The notes under the pieces: generated by a model | Databases searched by the model: none | The model's input: only the letters and a program-made list of their open reading frames with translations | What the model was told of the DNA's origin: nothing | Shown here: positions 1 through 12,134 of the stretch, piece after piece | How positions within the stretch are numbered: position 1 is the first letter of the stretch | Layout of the letters: each line of letters opens with the position of its first letter | Position numbers and translations under genes: made by a program | Assembly: GCA_003290165.1 (NCBI GenBank) | Contig: QNQO01008279.1 | Location: 112,088-176,087 of the forward strand | From: Berberis thunbergii | Taxonomy: Eukaryota; Streptophyta; Magnoliopsida; Ranunculales; Berberidaceae | Direction: 5' to 3' | Length of the DNA stretch: 64,000 bases

Positions 1-1010
1 GAGGGACAGTAAACCAATCAGTAAACCAAGAAGACTAGGTGTTGTTGAAAGATGCTAGAAAGTGTGCAAATGTGACCCGGGTTTTTTGGAAGATAACATT
101 ATTACAAAGCTGCCAGATATTTTTGATGACTCCTGTAAATTGGGATAACATTTCCTCAGCGGTAGTATGGTCAGTTTTGGTTGTATCCCACATAAAGAGA
201 AATGCACTAGAAATATTATTTGTGGGTAGGATGACATTTGACCAGATGATAGGGATGGGGGAAATCTGTCATAGTTTGGATAGGAGTGGGCAAAGGAAGA
301 AAAAATGTTGAACATCTTCATGTTTGGTGTGGCAGAAAACGCAACAATTGTCGATGGGCACATGAATCATTTGCAAGTTAGATATTGTGGGAAGAAGGTC
401 TTGTGAAACTTTCCAAAGCAAGAGGATGACACAAGAAGAAGCTTTGATACGCCAAAGTTCCTTGTAGAGTTTATCCGACAATCTGGGGGCATTGGAGGAA
501 GAGGTTGAAGTTTGGAAAGTGTCCTCCAAAAATGCCTTAGTGACACTTTTAACTGAGAAAATATCTCTTTTATCAAAATTTCAGATGAGCTTATCTGGTT
601 CGTTTGAAGGTCTGATAATAATATCCAGGATATTCATGGCAACCGACTGGGGAAAAGGGAGAGAATGAGATTTGAATTCCAAGAGGAGCTCTGATGTGTT
701 GTGGCTCCAGAGATCCGGGATCAAGGAAGGAAAATTCCTCGACTTTCAGGCTCAAAATGACGGCAATCAGCAAGTATAAATCTTGGTTTTGCCCAACAAT
801 CCTTCCAAAGGTCAATGGTGGTACCAGACTGGATTTGCCAAAAGAGATGACTTTTCATTTTATGAGACACGGTGACATTACCTCTCCAGGCAAAAGAAGC
901 AGAAGTTGGGGATCGGGACAATTGAAAAAAAACTCTTGTTGTACCAATAGATGCACTTATGTTGGATGGATCAGGGGTTTAGCAGCGAAGAGATTGCCTG
1001 CCAAATTTTT
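1..1010 (-). mobile_element. Non-LTR retrotransposon (LINE) remnant, 3' part of the polyprotein
   Basis: Minus-strand translation gives broken pieces of a plant LINE polyprotein. Around 529-269 there is a reverse-transcriptase zinc-binding domain with the spaced CxxC, H and C residues (CCVFC, then HEDVQHFFFLC). Upstream, around 921-721, is a segment typical of the stretch between RT and zinc-binding domain (FAWRGNVTVSH followed by TIDLWKDCW). The pieces lie in different frames with stops between them, so this is dead sequence. The element runs off the left edge of the window; the RT core is not seen here. Confidence 0.6.
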
Positions 1011-1525
1011 TGCCATTAAGGCAAGATTCTTGATCCTGGTTGGCGGGATATTCAGTCCCCCTAGAGGTCGGGGAAAAGTGATGTGATTCGTGTTTAGCCT
1101 TACTGTCTTCCGTCCCTTTCCACCATGAATTTCTTGCTATATTATCCAATTTTGTGGTTATAGCAAGGAAGAAGAAAATTTTGCATCATGTAAAGCTCCA
1201 AATGAGTTATTCTTCTAATTAAAGAGTGATTTACATGGTTAAGATATTGACCTATAAAATATTAACTCATTCTGAAATTTTTAGGTGAGTGAAATAGGCT
1301 CGTGTAGCTTTCTTTGTAAGAAATCTATGCCCCTGATCCCACCCCCAATAAAATAAATTGTTTGGTGTAGTGGCTGAGTACAGTCGATTTAAAAGCATAA
1401 GGTCATGAGTGAGACTTTAAGTCATTAATGATATGTATTTAATTCTTCATTGAGAAAACAAAACAAAAACCCTATTTTCATACTTCTTCTCTGATCCCTA
1501 AAGCAATTCTTTACCACCATATTTA
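1011..1525. other. Intergenic, no gene seen
   Basis: AT-rich sequence without a convincing coding frame. Near 1360-1420 there is a weak tRNA-like stretch that could be an old SINE head, but no clear B box or target-site duplication supports it. Confidence 0.4.
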
Positions 1526-1843
1526 GGGTGTGTTTGGCTGCATGAAATCCTATGCCATGGGAATTCATGAGTGGACCTCTATAATTTAGGTTAAATTGAC
1601 ATATCACTCCACGTTCACAATTTAATTTTTTGATCAATGGCGAAAATGGAAGTCCCATGAACATGAAAATCTCACTCCTTGGTCTCCCAAGGCATATGAT
1701 TCTCATGTTTATGAGACTTTTATTCTTACCATTAATCACAAAATTAAATAGTGGATGTGAAATGATACCTCAAATTAGCCTAAAACATAGGAGTCTCCTC
1801 ATGGATTCTCATGACATATGATTTCATGCCACCAAACACACCC
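1526..1843. mobile_element. Tourist-like (PIF/Harbinger) MITE
   Basis: A 318-bp element begins GGGTGTGTTTGG and ends CCAAACACACCC, a perfect 12-bp terminal inverted repeat. It is flanked on both sides by TTA (1523-1525 and 1844-1846). A TTA/TAA target duplication with a GG(G/C) terminus is the signature of PIF/Harbinger-derived MITEs. The arms are partly complementary over most of the length. Related sequence recurs at 22353-22965. Confidence 0.85.
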
Positions 1844-1846
1844 TTA

Positions 1847-3404
1847 GTTAGTTCTACTATTCTTTGAACGAACTTTCATTCATTGGAAATGCTAGATTGA
1901 AGAAAATCTCATCTTGGCGTATTTTGAAGATCTTTTATCCAGCACTGAGCCTGAAGGAACAAGCAGCAGCAGTGTGGTGAAACGGTCTGCAACTATCCAG
2001 GTCTTGGTATCTAAACCTTCCTTAATCTTTTAGTCCCGACGAATTTGATGTGCTTCAGTGACTTGAGACACTTTTTAAAGTTTTTCTACGCAAGTTACAT
2101 TGTGTTCCATTTACATTTATGCGCACAAGAATCGTCGTGGATACTTCTCTTTCAAATGGTTAATGGCCACATTAGGAGATCTGTGGCCCGTTGGACCTTT
2201 AGGTTTAGAAACCGTGATTGAATCTTCCTCCTTTAAACTTGAAAAGGATAGATGTACTCAAAGATTGCAAAGGATCTTGAAATTTCATATCATAAGTCCA
2301 TCTTCACAAGAACAAAGTGTTATATATAGGCGATCAAATTCGGGTTTGTTATTTTTGAACTTGGAGATTGCTGGATTCGATGACAAAGTTTACATTTAGC
2401 ATGATAATGCTGGATTCGGTTTCTGAGTTTCTGATTATCATCTTGTAACCACGGATAGTTATTTTGAGGTAATTATTTATAAATCGAATATGATCGATGC
2501 TGACTGAAACTACACATCATATAAAACATATTTAGAGCTTGATGTAATGATGGCCTAAAGAAGCTAAGTGAACACTTCAAAATGGTAGCAAATATTGTGC
2601 TAAAGAGCATCACATAGTGAAGCCAACGACATGGCGAAAACGTGCATGTTTTCTTATTATAGGAGCCATAATTGTTAACTCCTTTCGTTTTTATCCTAGA
2701 TATCCTATAGGTTTTTGTACGCTATTGCAAGACCATCTACATCATGTCCAAACTAGTTTTGTACGTTCAAATTAACAAACAGAAACATTCAGTTTAAACC
2801 CAGTTTTGTTTCCTTGATAGACTTATATTTTAAATCCTATACCACTTCCTCTTGTTCTTCTTGAATGAGAATTGAGATTTATTAATTTTTCTCTTCTTTG
2901 CCAAACTCTTTGGCATGCATCTAGACATAGGGTCTCATGCACTGCATTCGAGTAGATTCGTAAGAAAAAATTCAGCTCTGAATAATCAATTGAAGTTCAA
3001 CACATGGAGATCACACTTCCTGCTTCATAAGATCAATCATTCTCGTGGTCAGGTGAACTCATAATCGTTTTGAAACTGAAAGTATATGAATATCTCCAGG
3101 ATGGTTTCTTGGTGACTGAGATATGTATGCAACTCACATTTTGCTACAAATTAGGATCAATCAAAGCTATTTTTAGTTAGATTTCAATGGAGTATTTTTA
3201 GAGGAAAGTACAAAGGTAAAACGGTATACAGGTGAACTCAAAGGCACAAACACAATAGCAACTAGCTCAAGAAAACAGAAATTAAGATGTACGAATGATC
3301 AAAACAACACGCATAGCAAAACAACCAATCTTCATATTACTATACCCTCCCATTTCCTCCAAACCAAACAAGAAAAAGGTACAAAATAAATAAAGAACAG
3401 ACTC
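1847..3404. other. Intergenic, no gene seen
   Basis: The longest open frame, 2100-2399 (+), shows no recognisable domain and no splice context. The stretch is low-complexity AT-rich sequence lying downstream of the minus-strand Dof gene. Confidence 0.4.
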
Positions 3405-3892
3405 TCATTTCTTCCTCACCAGATCTTCTGTTGCGAATGCTACAACATTTACTACATAAAACCATAAAGGAAATGCCCTGGGAAACAAGAGTCTCTTCCT
3501 TCTATGGATACAAATTAAGAAAAATAACAAACTTACTAAGGGAGTGAACCAACTGAAAAACATCGATCTCCTTTGCTTGATAAACTTTTCAAATCCATAT
3601 AGTTGTCGTTGTTGTTTCTGATGGTGATGATGATGATGAGAATGATGATGGAGAAGATGAGATAAAAGGGGATCCGAAGTTCCTCTCAGAGCAAATTTCA
3701 ATCTTTCTATTTTGCAACTGACATGATATCTCGGATCCAAATCCTCTCATCATAGCTCTGATACCGAACCCATTGTTTGTAACCCCACCTGCTTTGTGTA
3801 CCACTACAAAGAAGAACTAACCAACACAGAAACCTAACTCTAAAAAAAAAGAAAAGAGAAAAGATAGCAAGTTGAAAGTTAGGAGCTTTCAA
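3405..3892 (-). other. Probable 3' UTR region of the Dof gene, with a GAT/CAT repeat
   Basis: Directly downstream of the Dof stop codon on the minus strand. It has a GATGAT simple repeat at 3624-3650 (CAT on the transcribed strand). Short open frames here read poly-His or poly-Ser because of this repeat and are not credible proteins. Confidence 0.4.
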
Positions 3893-4801
3893 CTAGATCA
3901 ATGGAGTGACTGATGATCCATAATTAGAGAGACCAGGCCAAGCACTGCCACTCGTAGAATTCCAATTGATAGTCGCCGCATCAGAGGCACCTACTAGTTC
4001 AGTTTGATTCAGACAAGGAATCACCCATTCCATTTTGTTGGCCTTCCTATAACCTTCTTCCATTTTCACTTCATCCATAACCATTGTTGCATCCCCGTTC
4101 CTCACCATTTGTAAGCCTTCATATGGTATCAGCTGGCCGTGAAAGTTGCTAGTAGGCCTAGTATCTTTACCACCCATGGCTTGTTTTTGTTGCTGAAGAC
4201 TAATCAAGGAACCAGAAGCATAAGCAGGAGATGAAGCTGAAGATCCAAGTAGCGAAAGGTTAGAGAATATCGAATTTGAAGAGCTAATCATATCTTGAAA
4301 TTGAGTTGCATGATTAAATCCAGATCCACCATATTCTTCATAACTAGGGCCAGAAGCAGGTAGGGTTTCCGGATACGAATTCCTTGAACTAAACCTTTGA
4401 AATGGAAATTCAGTGTAAGAATTCCCCGGAAGTCCGTAAAACATTGGACTTAGGTGACTGGTCGCGATGTTATCAAGCTGGTGATGAGATAGAGAGCTTG
4501 AAATTATTGGATTTTGCTGTGGAGCAGAATCGTTGCCAGAGGAGGAGGCCTTCTTCATCTTCTTATTCTTCCGGTAACCGCCACCAACTGGGACATTGCG
4601 CAAAGTACCCCCTCTAGTCCAATATCGCTTACATGCCTTGCAGAAGTATCGTGGCTGAGACAAGCTATAATTGTTGTAGTAGCAAAACTTGGTGTTTAAC
4701 GAATCACAACGAGGACACTTGAGTGGTTGTTGATCCTGATGAAGTGGTTTCTCCATAACCTTATTAGTACTTGAAGCCATTATCCCAGTAGTTTTATCCA
4801 T
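3893..4801 (-). CDS. Dof zinc-finger transcription factor (302 aa, main coding exon)
   Basis: Plant-specific nuclear DNA-binding protein; Dof proteins bind AAAG-core promoter elements. The single CX2CX21CX2C zinc finger uses Cys29, Cys32, Cys54 and Cys57, followed by the Dof signature [17 protein letters not shown] and a basic RKNKKMKK stretch that can serve as nuclear localisation signal. The rest is Ser/Asn/Gln-rich, as usual for Dof activation regions, and ends SSVTPLI, resembling the C-terminal motif of several Dof subgroups. The start is set at 4801 because the frame upstream of that ATG is a T-rich tract ending GCAG, a splice acceptor touching the ATG. The open frame continues 17 codons further up, but that part reads as intron. 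A short upstream exon, coding or 5' UTR, is therefore likely but was not located. The finger is closest to the Dof1.4/Dof2.1-type subgroup from memory; the exact orthologue is not assigned. Confidence 0.93.
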   Translation of the reverse strand: MDKTTGIMASSTNKVMEKPLHQDQQPLKCPRCDSLNTKFCYYNNYSLSQPRYFCKACKRYWTRGGTLRNVPVGGGYRKNKKMKKASSSGNDSAPQQNPIISSSLSHHQLDNIATSHLSPMFYGLPGNSYTEFPFQRFSSRNSYPETLPASGPSYEEYGGSGFNHATQFQDMISSSNSIFSNLSLLGSSASSPAYASGSLISLQQQKQAMGGKDTRPTSNFHGQLIPYEGLQMVRNGDATMVMDEVKMEEGYRKANKMEWVIPCLNQTELVGASDAATINWNSTSGSAWPGLSNYGSSVTPLI

Positions 4802-4890
4802 CTGCAACAAAGGCATAAAGAATAAAGAGAAAGAAAGAAAGATTACATACAAGGTTGTGGTGGTGTTGTATGAGCAAACAATAACCTAAC
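4802..4890 (-). other. Putative intron upstream of the Dof coding exon
   Basis: Reading the minus strand toward the ATG, a pyrimidine-rich run ends in GCAG immediately before ATG (AG at 4802-4803). Possible donors lie about 40-85 bp upstream (for example TAG|GTTATTG near 4885). This suggests an intron in the 5' UTR or after a tiny first exon. The donor choice is inference. Confidence 0.4.
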
Positions 4891-5219
4891 ATGAATATAT
4901 TCTCCTCCAAGAGCTAGACTACAAATGGGTTTTGGTGTGTTAAATTATTGACCGATGACTATGAGTGTGTATGTGTATGGTGTGTGTTGTGTGTTCGTTT
5001 GCAAGAGAGACCTCTAGCCATTCATTAGTAGTTGAAGAAGAGATGGAGATGGTAATCTTCTCTATCACAGCTAAACAGACATTTCTTCAAACAATACAGA
5101 AATCGTTGAGAAACAATGAGTGAAAGGCCAAAGAGCAGGTGGGGACGTGAGTCCTTTAGTGCTTCAAACGGTAGAAGAAAGGGATGGTATGACAAGGACC
5201 ATTGAGAGAATATTTATTT

Positions 5220-5700
5220 GTTAGATGCTACAATACGGGTAGTTAACTCGGAACTCGGCAGTGACTCAGTTGGGGACCGAATACCGAGTTAACCGATTAT
5301 TTGAGGAGTTTTTGAAAAAAAACTCGGACAATAATATGAATAGTTAATTTTTATATCCATTTCTACAACACGCAAATTAGAAGAAAAAAAATCAATAAAA
5401 ACAATATTCTGATACATATCATATAAACGAGTATTACCATTGTCAAAACAAAGTTATGATAAAAAAAAATCTCAAACATCTCAAATGTATTTACTTAACT
5501 ACATAACACAAATGAAATCTCCCCCCCCCCCCAAAGAAAATAAACAAAACAAAACTGAGTTTTCAAATTAACTCGTCCGAGTAATTACCAAAATTCAGCC
5601 AATTTCACTGATTTCTTCACTCCAATTTTTAGTAGCGATTTTCAAAAAACATAACTCGATCTAGTATCCAATACCAATTAAAGAGTGATTAATCACCAAT
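5220..5700. repeat. Repetitive ACTCGG-rich stretch with a C12 run
   Basis: From 5236 the sequence has repeated ACTCGG/CCGAGT words on one side and inverted versions near 5570-5590. A run of 12 C lies at 5521-5532. It looks like an old non-autonomous transposon, but no clean terminal repeat or target duplication was found. Confidence 0.35.
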
Positions 5701-8700
5701 TTTGCTACTTAGGCTACAACTAGTCTTGTTTATTTAAATTGAAGGGTCCAGTCCGAATCTACCAAACAAAATGATGGCATTTTTAGACCATCCCTAACAT
5801 TGGGCTAGGCAACATATGGCACAATCAACAATATGCTATGTCGGCAAGGTAAAAAAGATTTCCTAAAATATATAGTCGATGACATAGATTATAGGACATT
5901 GGTATGGAAAATTGGTCTCTAATCCTTGAGAAAAAAAACTTGACATGTAAACCTTTTTATGGTTTAAATGTTAAATGCCGGAAATTACATGGTTCAGTCC
6001 ACTCCGAAATGAATGGAGGATGGAGTTTGCACCCTGCACCATGCTCAATAGTTATGCATATAACATTTTTCTATTTGAAACAATAATCACTAGGAAAAAT
6101 GTGGCTAAGTTATAAGACCAAGAATAGTGCCTTCTGTGGCATTCAATTCATTATAAATCCAAAGAACATGACTAAGGGGCTATTTCTTTTTGTCTCCTAA
6201 TTTAGATAGAGGTGTAAAAAAAACACCCCGGAAATCTAGAGCATTAAGTATAGTCTACATTATTCACAAAGTACAATATCTTCAGAGCAAAGATATGTAC
6301 AAGAAAACATAACTGGAGTAGTTAATACCAAATAGGGAATAAGATGTGATACCTCTTTTGTTCCTAATAGAAAATGGCCGACTCCCCCAAGGAATAAACA
6401 AGTAAGGCAAATCACTCACACAAGTGGAAGAGAGAATGAAGGAGGAGATAGCAAATGGAAACCCACTAGATAGAAGATTACAAAGACAGACAGACAGACA
6501 GTCAGACAGACACTCTCCACATCAATTAACATTCCCTTTGGAGAAGCTTTGCATTTATATTGAAAAGAAGGAATCCCAAGGGAACAACACCCAAGATAAC
6601 AAGAGACAACAAACCCCACTTCACTTTTCTACTTTATGTTTTAATACCAATATTTGTTAATTAGAACAAAACATCTTCTCCTATCTATGATCCATCTTTA
6701 GTTGTGTTGTGCAGACAAAAATACTCCTGGACTTGGTGCTAGTAATTCTTTGTTTACATAATTTTATAGCTCTCAATGATCATGGAATCAGATTCTTAGG
6801 TTTAATAATTGTATCTCTGGAGGTATGTGTAGTTTGGCTGATCAATGGTCTCGAGAAGCATTTGATAAGATCACAGTACGAGAAACACATGCATCAACAT
6901 GTATGATTATTAGCGCCGAATCATTACCATTCACAATATGACCTTTAGGACTTGAAGTCAAACTAGTGTTGAATATACAATTCATTTTCAATCTTTTCCT
7001 TTCATACGAGGCTTAGAATGCTCCAGTTTAGATCCAAAGTAAAGGAACTCAAGTTGTTGGTCTACTTGATAAATGTAATTCACATTGAAATATCAGTTAA
7101 CTAAAGAAGTCACTATCCTAGTCAAGCAATTATCTTTACGTACGCTCCTTAATAGCTCAAACTTTAAGTTCTAGTTCAACATCTATACTAAATGATTAAA
7201 ACACCCAACTCATCATAGTTGGCAAATTCACGTTAATCTTAATCCCAGTTTAAAAATTGTATTGAGAAATTTAAGCCCAATACTAATTATACAAACATAA
7301 ATTTGCTTTAATGCTTGGAATTCCAAAGTTCTGCAGTCAGTACGTACATATACGATCAAAGCTTCTTTAACTTGTACGAGTTGGGGTCCTTTCAATTCAT
7401 TTGGGTGAAACATGAAAAAAAGAAAGTGCATGCAAAAGAGCTAGATTCCATGTGAATGTCTGATTCTAATGACCAAGCTTCTTTATGTGATTGAGGTCTT
7501 CGATGCTCTTCATTTTTCTTCTTCTTCTTCTTCTTCCATCAATGTTTGGTGTCGATAGATCGTTAGTAAAAGTGTCAGAAAGAAACCTTATTACACCTTG
7601 GGATGACACACAACACAAACTCTGGAGTCTGGACCCATGTGGCAGGCAGACTGATCAGTAGCAGCACTACTAGCTAGCGCTCCTCAAAAGGAAAGTAGAA
7701 GCACATAGTGTGTGATGAGTTGGGGAACAAATGAATTTTATAGTCTCCCAAGGGATTTCTTCATTACATATCATCATTACAACCCTATCTCTCTACTATC
7801 ACAATTAGTCTTACTAATCAACTCATTTTCGTGATTAGCGAGATTTGATTGGAATGAGGAAATAATATTTTAAGGGGTTTGTAACAACAAATGACTTGGA
7901 TACATGCAGACTGTCACCCATTATATAGATAGAGTAGGCGTGCATTTGATGATTGTGATTGATACTACTAAATGGCTAACTATAGAGTGTACAATATGTG
8001 CAATGGTGGAAAATGAAGGATTTGATCAAATAAACTAAGTTTATTTGGTGGTATTTTAATATGCATAACAAGAATTTTGGTTATTTAGTATATTATAAGG
8101 GTACTTGTTGAGTGGGTGTATCAAACACTTTGTCGTAATATGTGGGAACTTTACTTCGAACTTAAGAAAGTAATATTAGCAAAAATAATGTTTGAAAGGG
8201 GTAGTATTTTATGATTATCAAACAAAATAAATTCTTTTGGTTATTGATTTAAGTTAACATTTCTTTCTTACCTTACACTATGCATTATTGGGATTAAGAG
8301 TTCATAGTGTAAAATGGAATTTATAACTCACTATGGAGTTATGGATTTCACTAGGTTTGTAAACATTGTGTTGAGATTGGTATTTCCCCTATAACACATT
8401 TCATTAGACAGCTTGTAGTAAATACAACTGTCATCTATTGTTGAGGATTAGTTTAAACTTTCAAGAAGAAATAGAAAAAAGTTAGGGTGTGTTTATGGGT
8501 ATTGATGGATAATGTACTATATGCATTTAAATATCTTCTTAAATTAATTTAATTTAATAAAATATTAGGCATTGTCTCTACCCACATTGCCAAAAAATTT
8601 GGGTGACTAGTGGATTCTTTTGTTCAAGCATGTGTCAAGCTACTTGAAATTTTTATTTTTTCATTCATATCGTGTATAATATTCTATTCTTAGTTCAGGT

Positions 8701-8763
8701 TCGGTTCTAAACACGTTCCCTCTAATAAATTCTAGACCCCAACCATAAGGGTCAGGTCCGTGC
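5701..8763. other. Intergenic with simple repeats
   Basis: No gene-like frame. Simple repeats present: (GACA)n at 6485-6512, which forces the odd reading of the short frame there, and (TTC)n at 7516-7536. The rest is AT-rich single-copy-looking sequence that may hold regulatory DNA of the Dof gene, which points away from it. Confidence 0.4.
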
Positions 8764-8999
8764 TGTAAAACAATGGTATGAAGAAAATAATATGTCAGAA
8801 TGATTATTTTCATTATACAAGCAAGGGTATTTATACAAGAAGTATCATAATATCTTTAGGTAACTTCTTATAAGAATACAATTCAGTTTCCACAACTACA
8901 ATATAAGATTTTTACAACTACAATATCCTAATCATATCCCTATAGAGTATCATAATCATATCCCTATATCATAGGAGAATCATTGATTCGATCTCAACA
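8764..8999 (-). repeat. 3' LTR of the copia element
   Basis: On the minus strand it starts TGTTGAGATC directly after a polypurine tract (9000-9010, TCGAGGGGGAG) and ends near TTGTTTTACA. A TATA-type box (GTATAAATAC) lies at about 8829-8838. The outer end is inferred from the TG...CA rule. Confidence 0.7.
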
Positions 9000-9127
9000 C
9001 TCCCCCTCGATTTGGAAAGTGAATGTCAAGAACCCCCAACTTGTGCAACATGCCATTGAAAGCGTATTTTCCTAACTGCTTTGTGAGCACGCCTGCTACT
9101 TGCTGAGATGAAGTTACATACTTAGTT

Positions 9128-11908
9128 TCAACTGAACCATTCTGAATTTTTCTCTCTAATGAAGTGACAATCTATTTCAATATGCCTTGTTATCTCATGG
9201 AAGATCGGGTTAGCCGCAATGTGAAAAGCAACTTGATTATCACAGTAAAGCATCACTGTCTTCGGATGTGACACCTGTAGATCTCGCAATAAGTTGAGCA
9301 ACCAAGTTATTTCAGAACAAACACTCGTCATGGCTCGATACTCGGCTTTTACTGAAGAGAGGGAAACAATTTTTTGTCTCTTTGTCCTCCAAGACACCAG
9401 TGAATTTCTTAGAAAGACACAATAACCTGTTGTTGGCCTTCTAGTAGTGGGACAACCAGCCCAATCTGAGTCACAATAAGCCGTGTTAAACGCAAAGAAT
9501 TATGAGCTGGGAAAAAAGACCTCTTTTTGGAGAATTTTTAAAATACTTCAAAATACGGAGTGTTGCATCCCAATGTGGTTTCCTTGGTTCAAGTATGAAC
9601 CTGCTGAGGACATGAACTGCATAAGTAATATCGGGTCTGGAGATGGTCAATTAGATAAGGCGGCCTACCAACCATCCATATTTTTGTGGATCTGCAAGCA
9701 ATTCACATGTGTCTGACAATTTGATATTTTCTTCCATAGGAAAACAAACTGGTCGTGTTCCTAATAAACCTCTATCTTTAATAATATCAAGAGCATACTT
9801 TCTCTGAAAATTGCGATACCTTTCTTGGAACGAGATACCTCAATACCCAGAAAGAATTTTAAATCCCCAAGATCTTTGATACAGAAACGGTTATGAAGAA
9901 ATTGTTTGAGGGTATTCATGGCACCCAAATCATTTCTTGTAATCAATATGTCATCAACATAAATCAAAAGGGAAGTGAATGATTTTCCTCTATTACGTGT
10001 GAAGATGGAGTAATCAATTTTAGATTAAACGAAACCAACGGCTTGTATGGCATCAGAGAACTTTGCAAACCATTGACGAGAAACTTGTTTTAAGCTTTAT
10101 AGGGACTTGTTGAAGCGACATACCAGATTCTCCCCCTGGCGCCGTAAACCAGGAGGTGGGAGCATATAAGTTTCTTCATGAAGATCACCATAAAGAAATG
10201 TATTATGAACGTTGAGCTGATAAAGGGACCAAGATTGAGTTGCAGCAATGGCAAGGAGACAGGGAACTGTGATAAGCTTCGCAGTGGGAGAGAAGGTGTC
10301 ATGGTAATCAATGCCCTCAGTCTGAGTGTACCCTTTAATTAGCAACCAAGCGAGCCTTATACCGCTCGATTGAACCATAAGTTCGAGGCTCCACATGACG
10401 GCTGATGTTATAAATGAAAGCTAGATGGGATGGTGAGTATCGATGGTAAGAAATAAAATTGGACAAGGGATAGCGAGTACTTGATAAGGGAACTGGAGAC
10501 GAAGACTCTGATTGGATGGATGGTGGCAACATGATGACATAATCTTGGAGGTGGCTAGGAAAATTTCTAGTACGGTCTGACCGACGAGGAGGTGGTGCGG
10601 TTGGTGGAGAGACATGAACGGGAAAAGTAGGAAGCACTAGTGGGGAACTTTCAGATGAAGAGGAAGGGTTACCTGGTGAAGGAAGGGTGTGGTCAGTAAG
10701 AGAGGGGAGTTCTGTGTTAGCAGGTAGAAGAGTAGAATGAGTAGGGGAAGAGGACAACCCTGGTGAGTCATCGGGTAGGCTAGTAGGTAAGGCAACATGG
10801 TGGGTTGGTGGTGGTAAGGGGCCCAAGGAAAGGAAATGATTGAATTGGGTATGCTCGGTGTTGAAAGGAAAAATATTTTCATGAAAAACAACGTCACGAC
10901 TAGTAAATATTTTTCGAGTGGACAAATCATAAAGTTTGTAAGCCTTTTGCCTATGCGGATAGCCAAGGAAAATAGATTGCTTAACACGTGGATCAAATTT
11001 GTGAGAAGTGTAGATATGTTTTGCATATGCAAGACACCCAACAACCTTTAAATGTATATAGGATGGTGTTGCATTATACAATTTCTCAAATGGGGTTTTG
11101 TGAAAAAGAAGTAGGGTGGGCAACCTGTTGATCAAATAAACTGCCGTGAGTATGCATTCTTCTTAGAGATGAAAATGGGGGTTAGCTTGAAAGCGTAAGG
11201 CCTGTGCAGTTTCAAGGATATGACGATGCTTACGTTTGGCAACACCATTTTGTTGTGGTGTGGCGACGCAAGTATGTTGATATAAAGTTCCATGATCTTT
11301 GAAAAAATCCCTTAATGAAAAAAAAATTTCACATTATCCACATGAATAGCTTGTATGGTGGTATTGAATTGGGTTTTAACCATGAATTTTTTTTTGAGTA
11401 GTCATTGTGTTTCATTTTTGTGGTGCATAAGAAATACCCAAGTAAATCGAGAGAAATCATTCACAATTGTTAGGAAAAACCGAGCCCCAGAGATTGAAGG
11501 AGTTCTGTGAGGTCCCCAAATATCACAATAAATAAGGAAAAAATGTTTCATAGTGGAAATTAAACTTTTGCTAAACGGAATGCAAGTCTGTTTTGCCAAA
11601 TGACAGGTGTCGCAAACATTATTCAAACTAGAGGAACAATTTAACAAAGTTTTGCCTAAAACATGTAAACGCGAAAAAGAAGAAGGGTGACCTAAACGGC
11701 GATGCCATAAGTCTGCGGAAGCAAGGTGGTAGGATGGTTTGTTGGTAGAAGGTGCTTGGTCAGAAGCCAGCGCCACTAAGTGATAAAGCCCATCACGTTG
11801 TTTACCCAAACCAATCGTCATCCTCGTTGCTGGGTCCTGCAAGATACACCAAGAAGGAAAAAAAATCACTGAACATTGTAATCCCTTTGTGATGCGACTG
11901 ACAGACAT
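9128..11908 (-). pseudogene. copia pol relic: integrase, reverse transcriptase, RNase H
   Basis: From 11908 downward: pre-integrase/integrase zinc region (RRLGHPSS, then CDTCHLAKQ) and the start of the integrase core (CDIWGP). Then integrase tail and a Pro/Ser-rich linker (11135-10400). RT follows (TEGIDYHDTFSPTAK and related, 10396-10097), then the YVDD catalytic box at about 9960 and the FFLGIEVSRSKKGI region. RNase H (VKAEYRAM, LYCDNQVA, RHIEIDCHF) is at 9397-9128. Reading frame changes and stops break it into at least five parts, so it cannot give a full polyprotein. Confidence 0.88.
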
Positions 11909-12134
11909 GAGATTGACTTTAAAGGTAGGAACACATAAAACATTTTTTTATAGAATATAAGAATTAAGAAATAAAGTTCCAGTGGAACTAATGGGTGTTG
12001 TATCTCCGCTTGGCAACATTACTGGCTGCATAGAAGGATTTTTAGCTTTGGCTTTAAGCAGGAGAGAAGCTAAGGTGATATTGTTTGTAGCACCACTATC
12101 AATAATCCAATTGAGATCATGAAAATGTTTGGTA

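Noticed and set aside
3405..3804. Minus-strand frames with His and Ser runs
   Set aside because: They come from a GATGAT simple repeat in the Dof 3' flank and have no domain.
4402..4699. Plus-strand frames opposite the Dof domain
   Set aside because: Antisense shadows of the Dof coding exon.
6424..6660. Charged 78-aa plus-strand frame
   Set aside because: Driven by the GACA repeat (RQTDRQSDRH); no domain or conservation sign.
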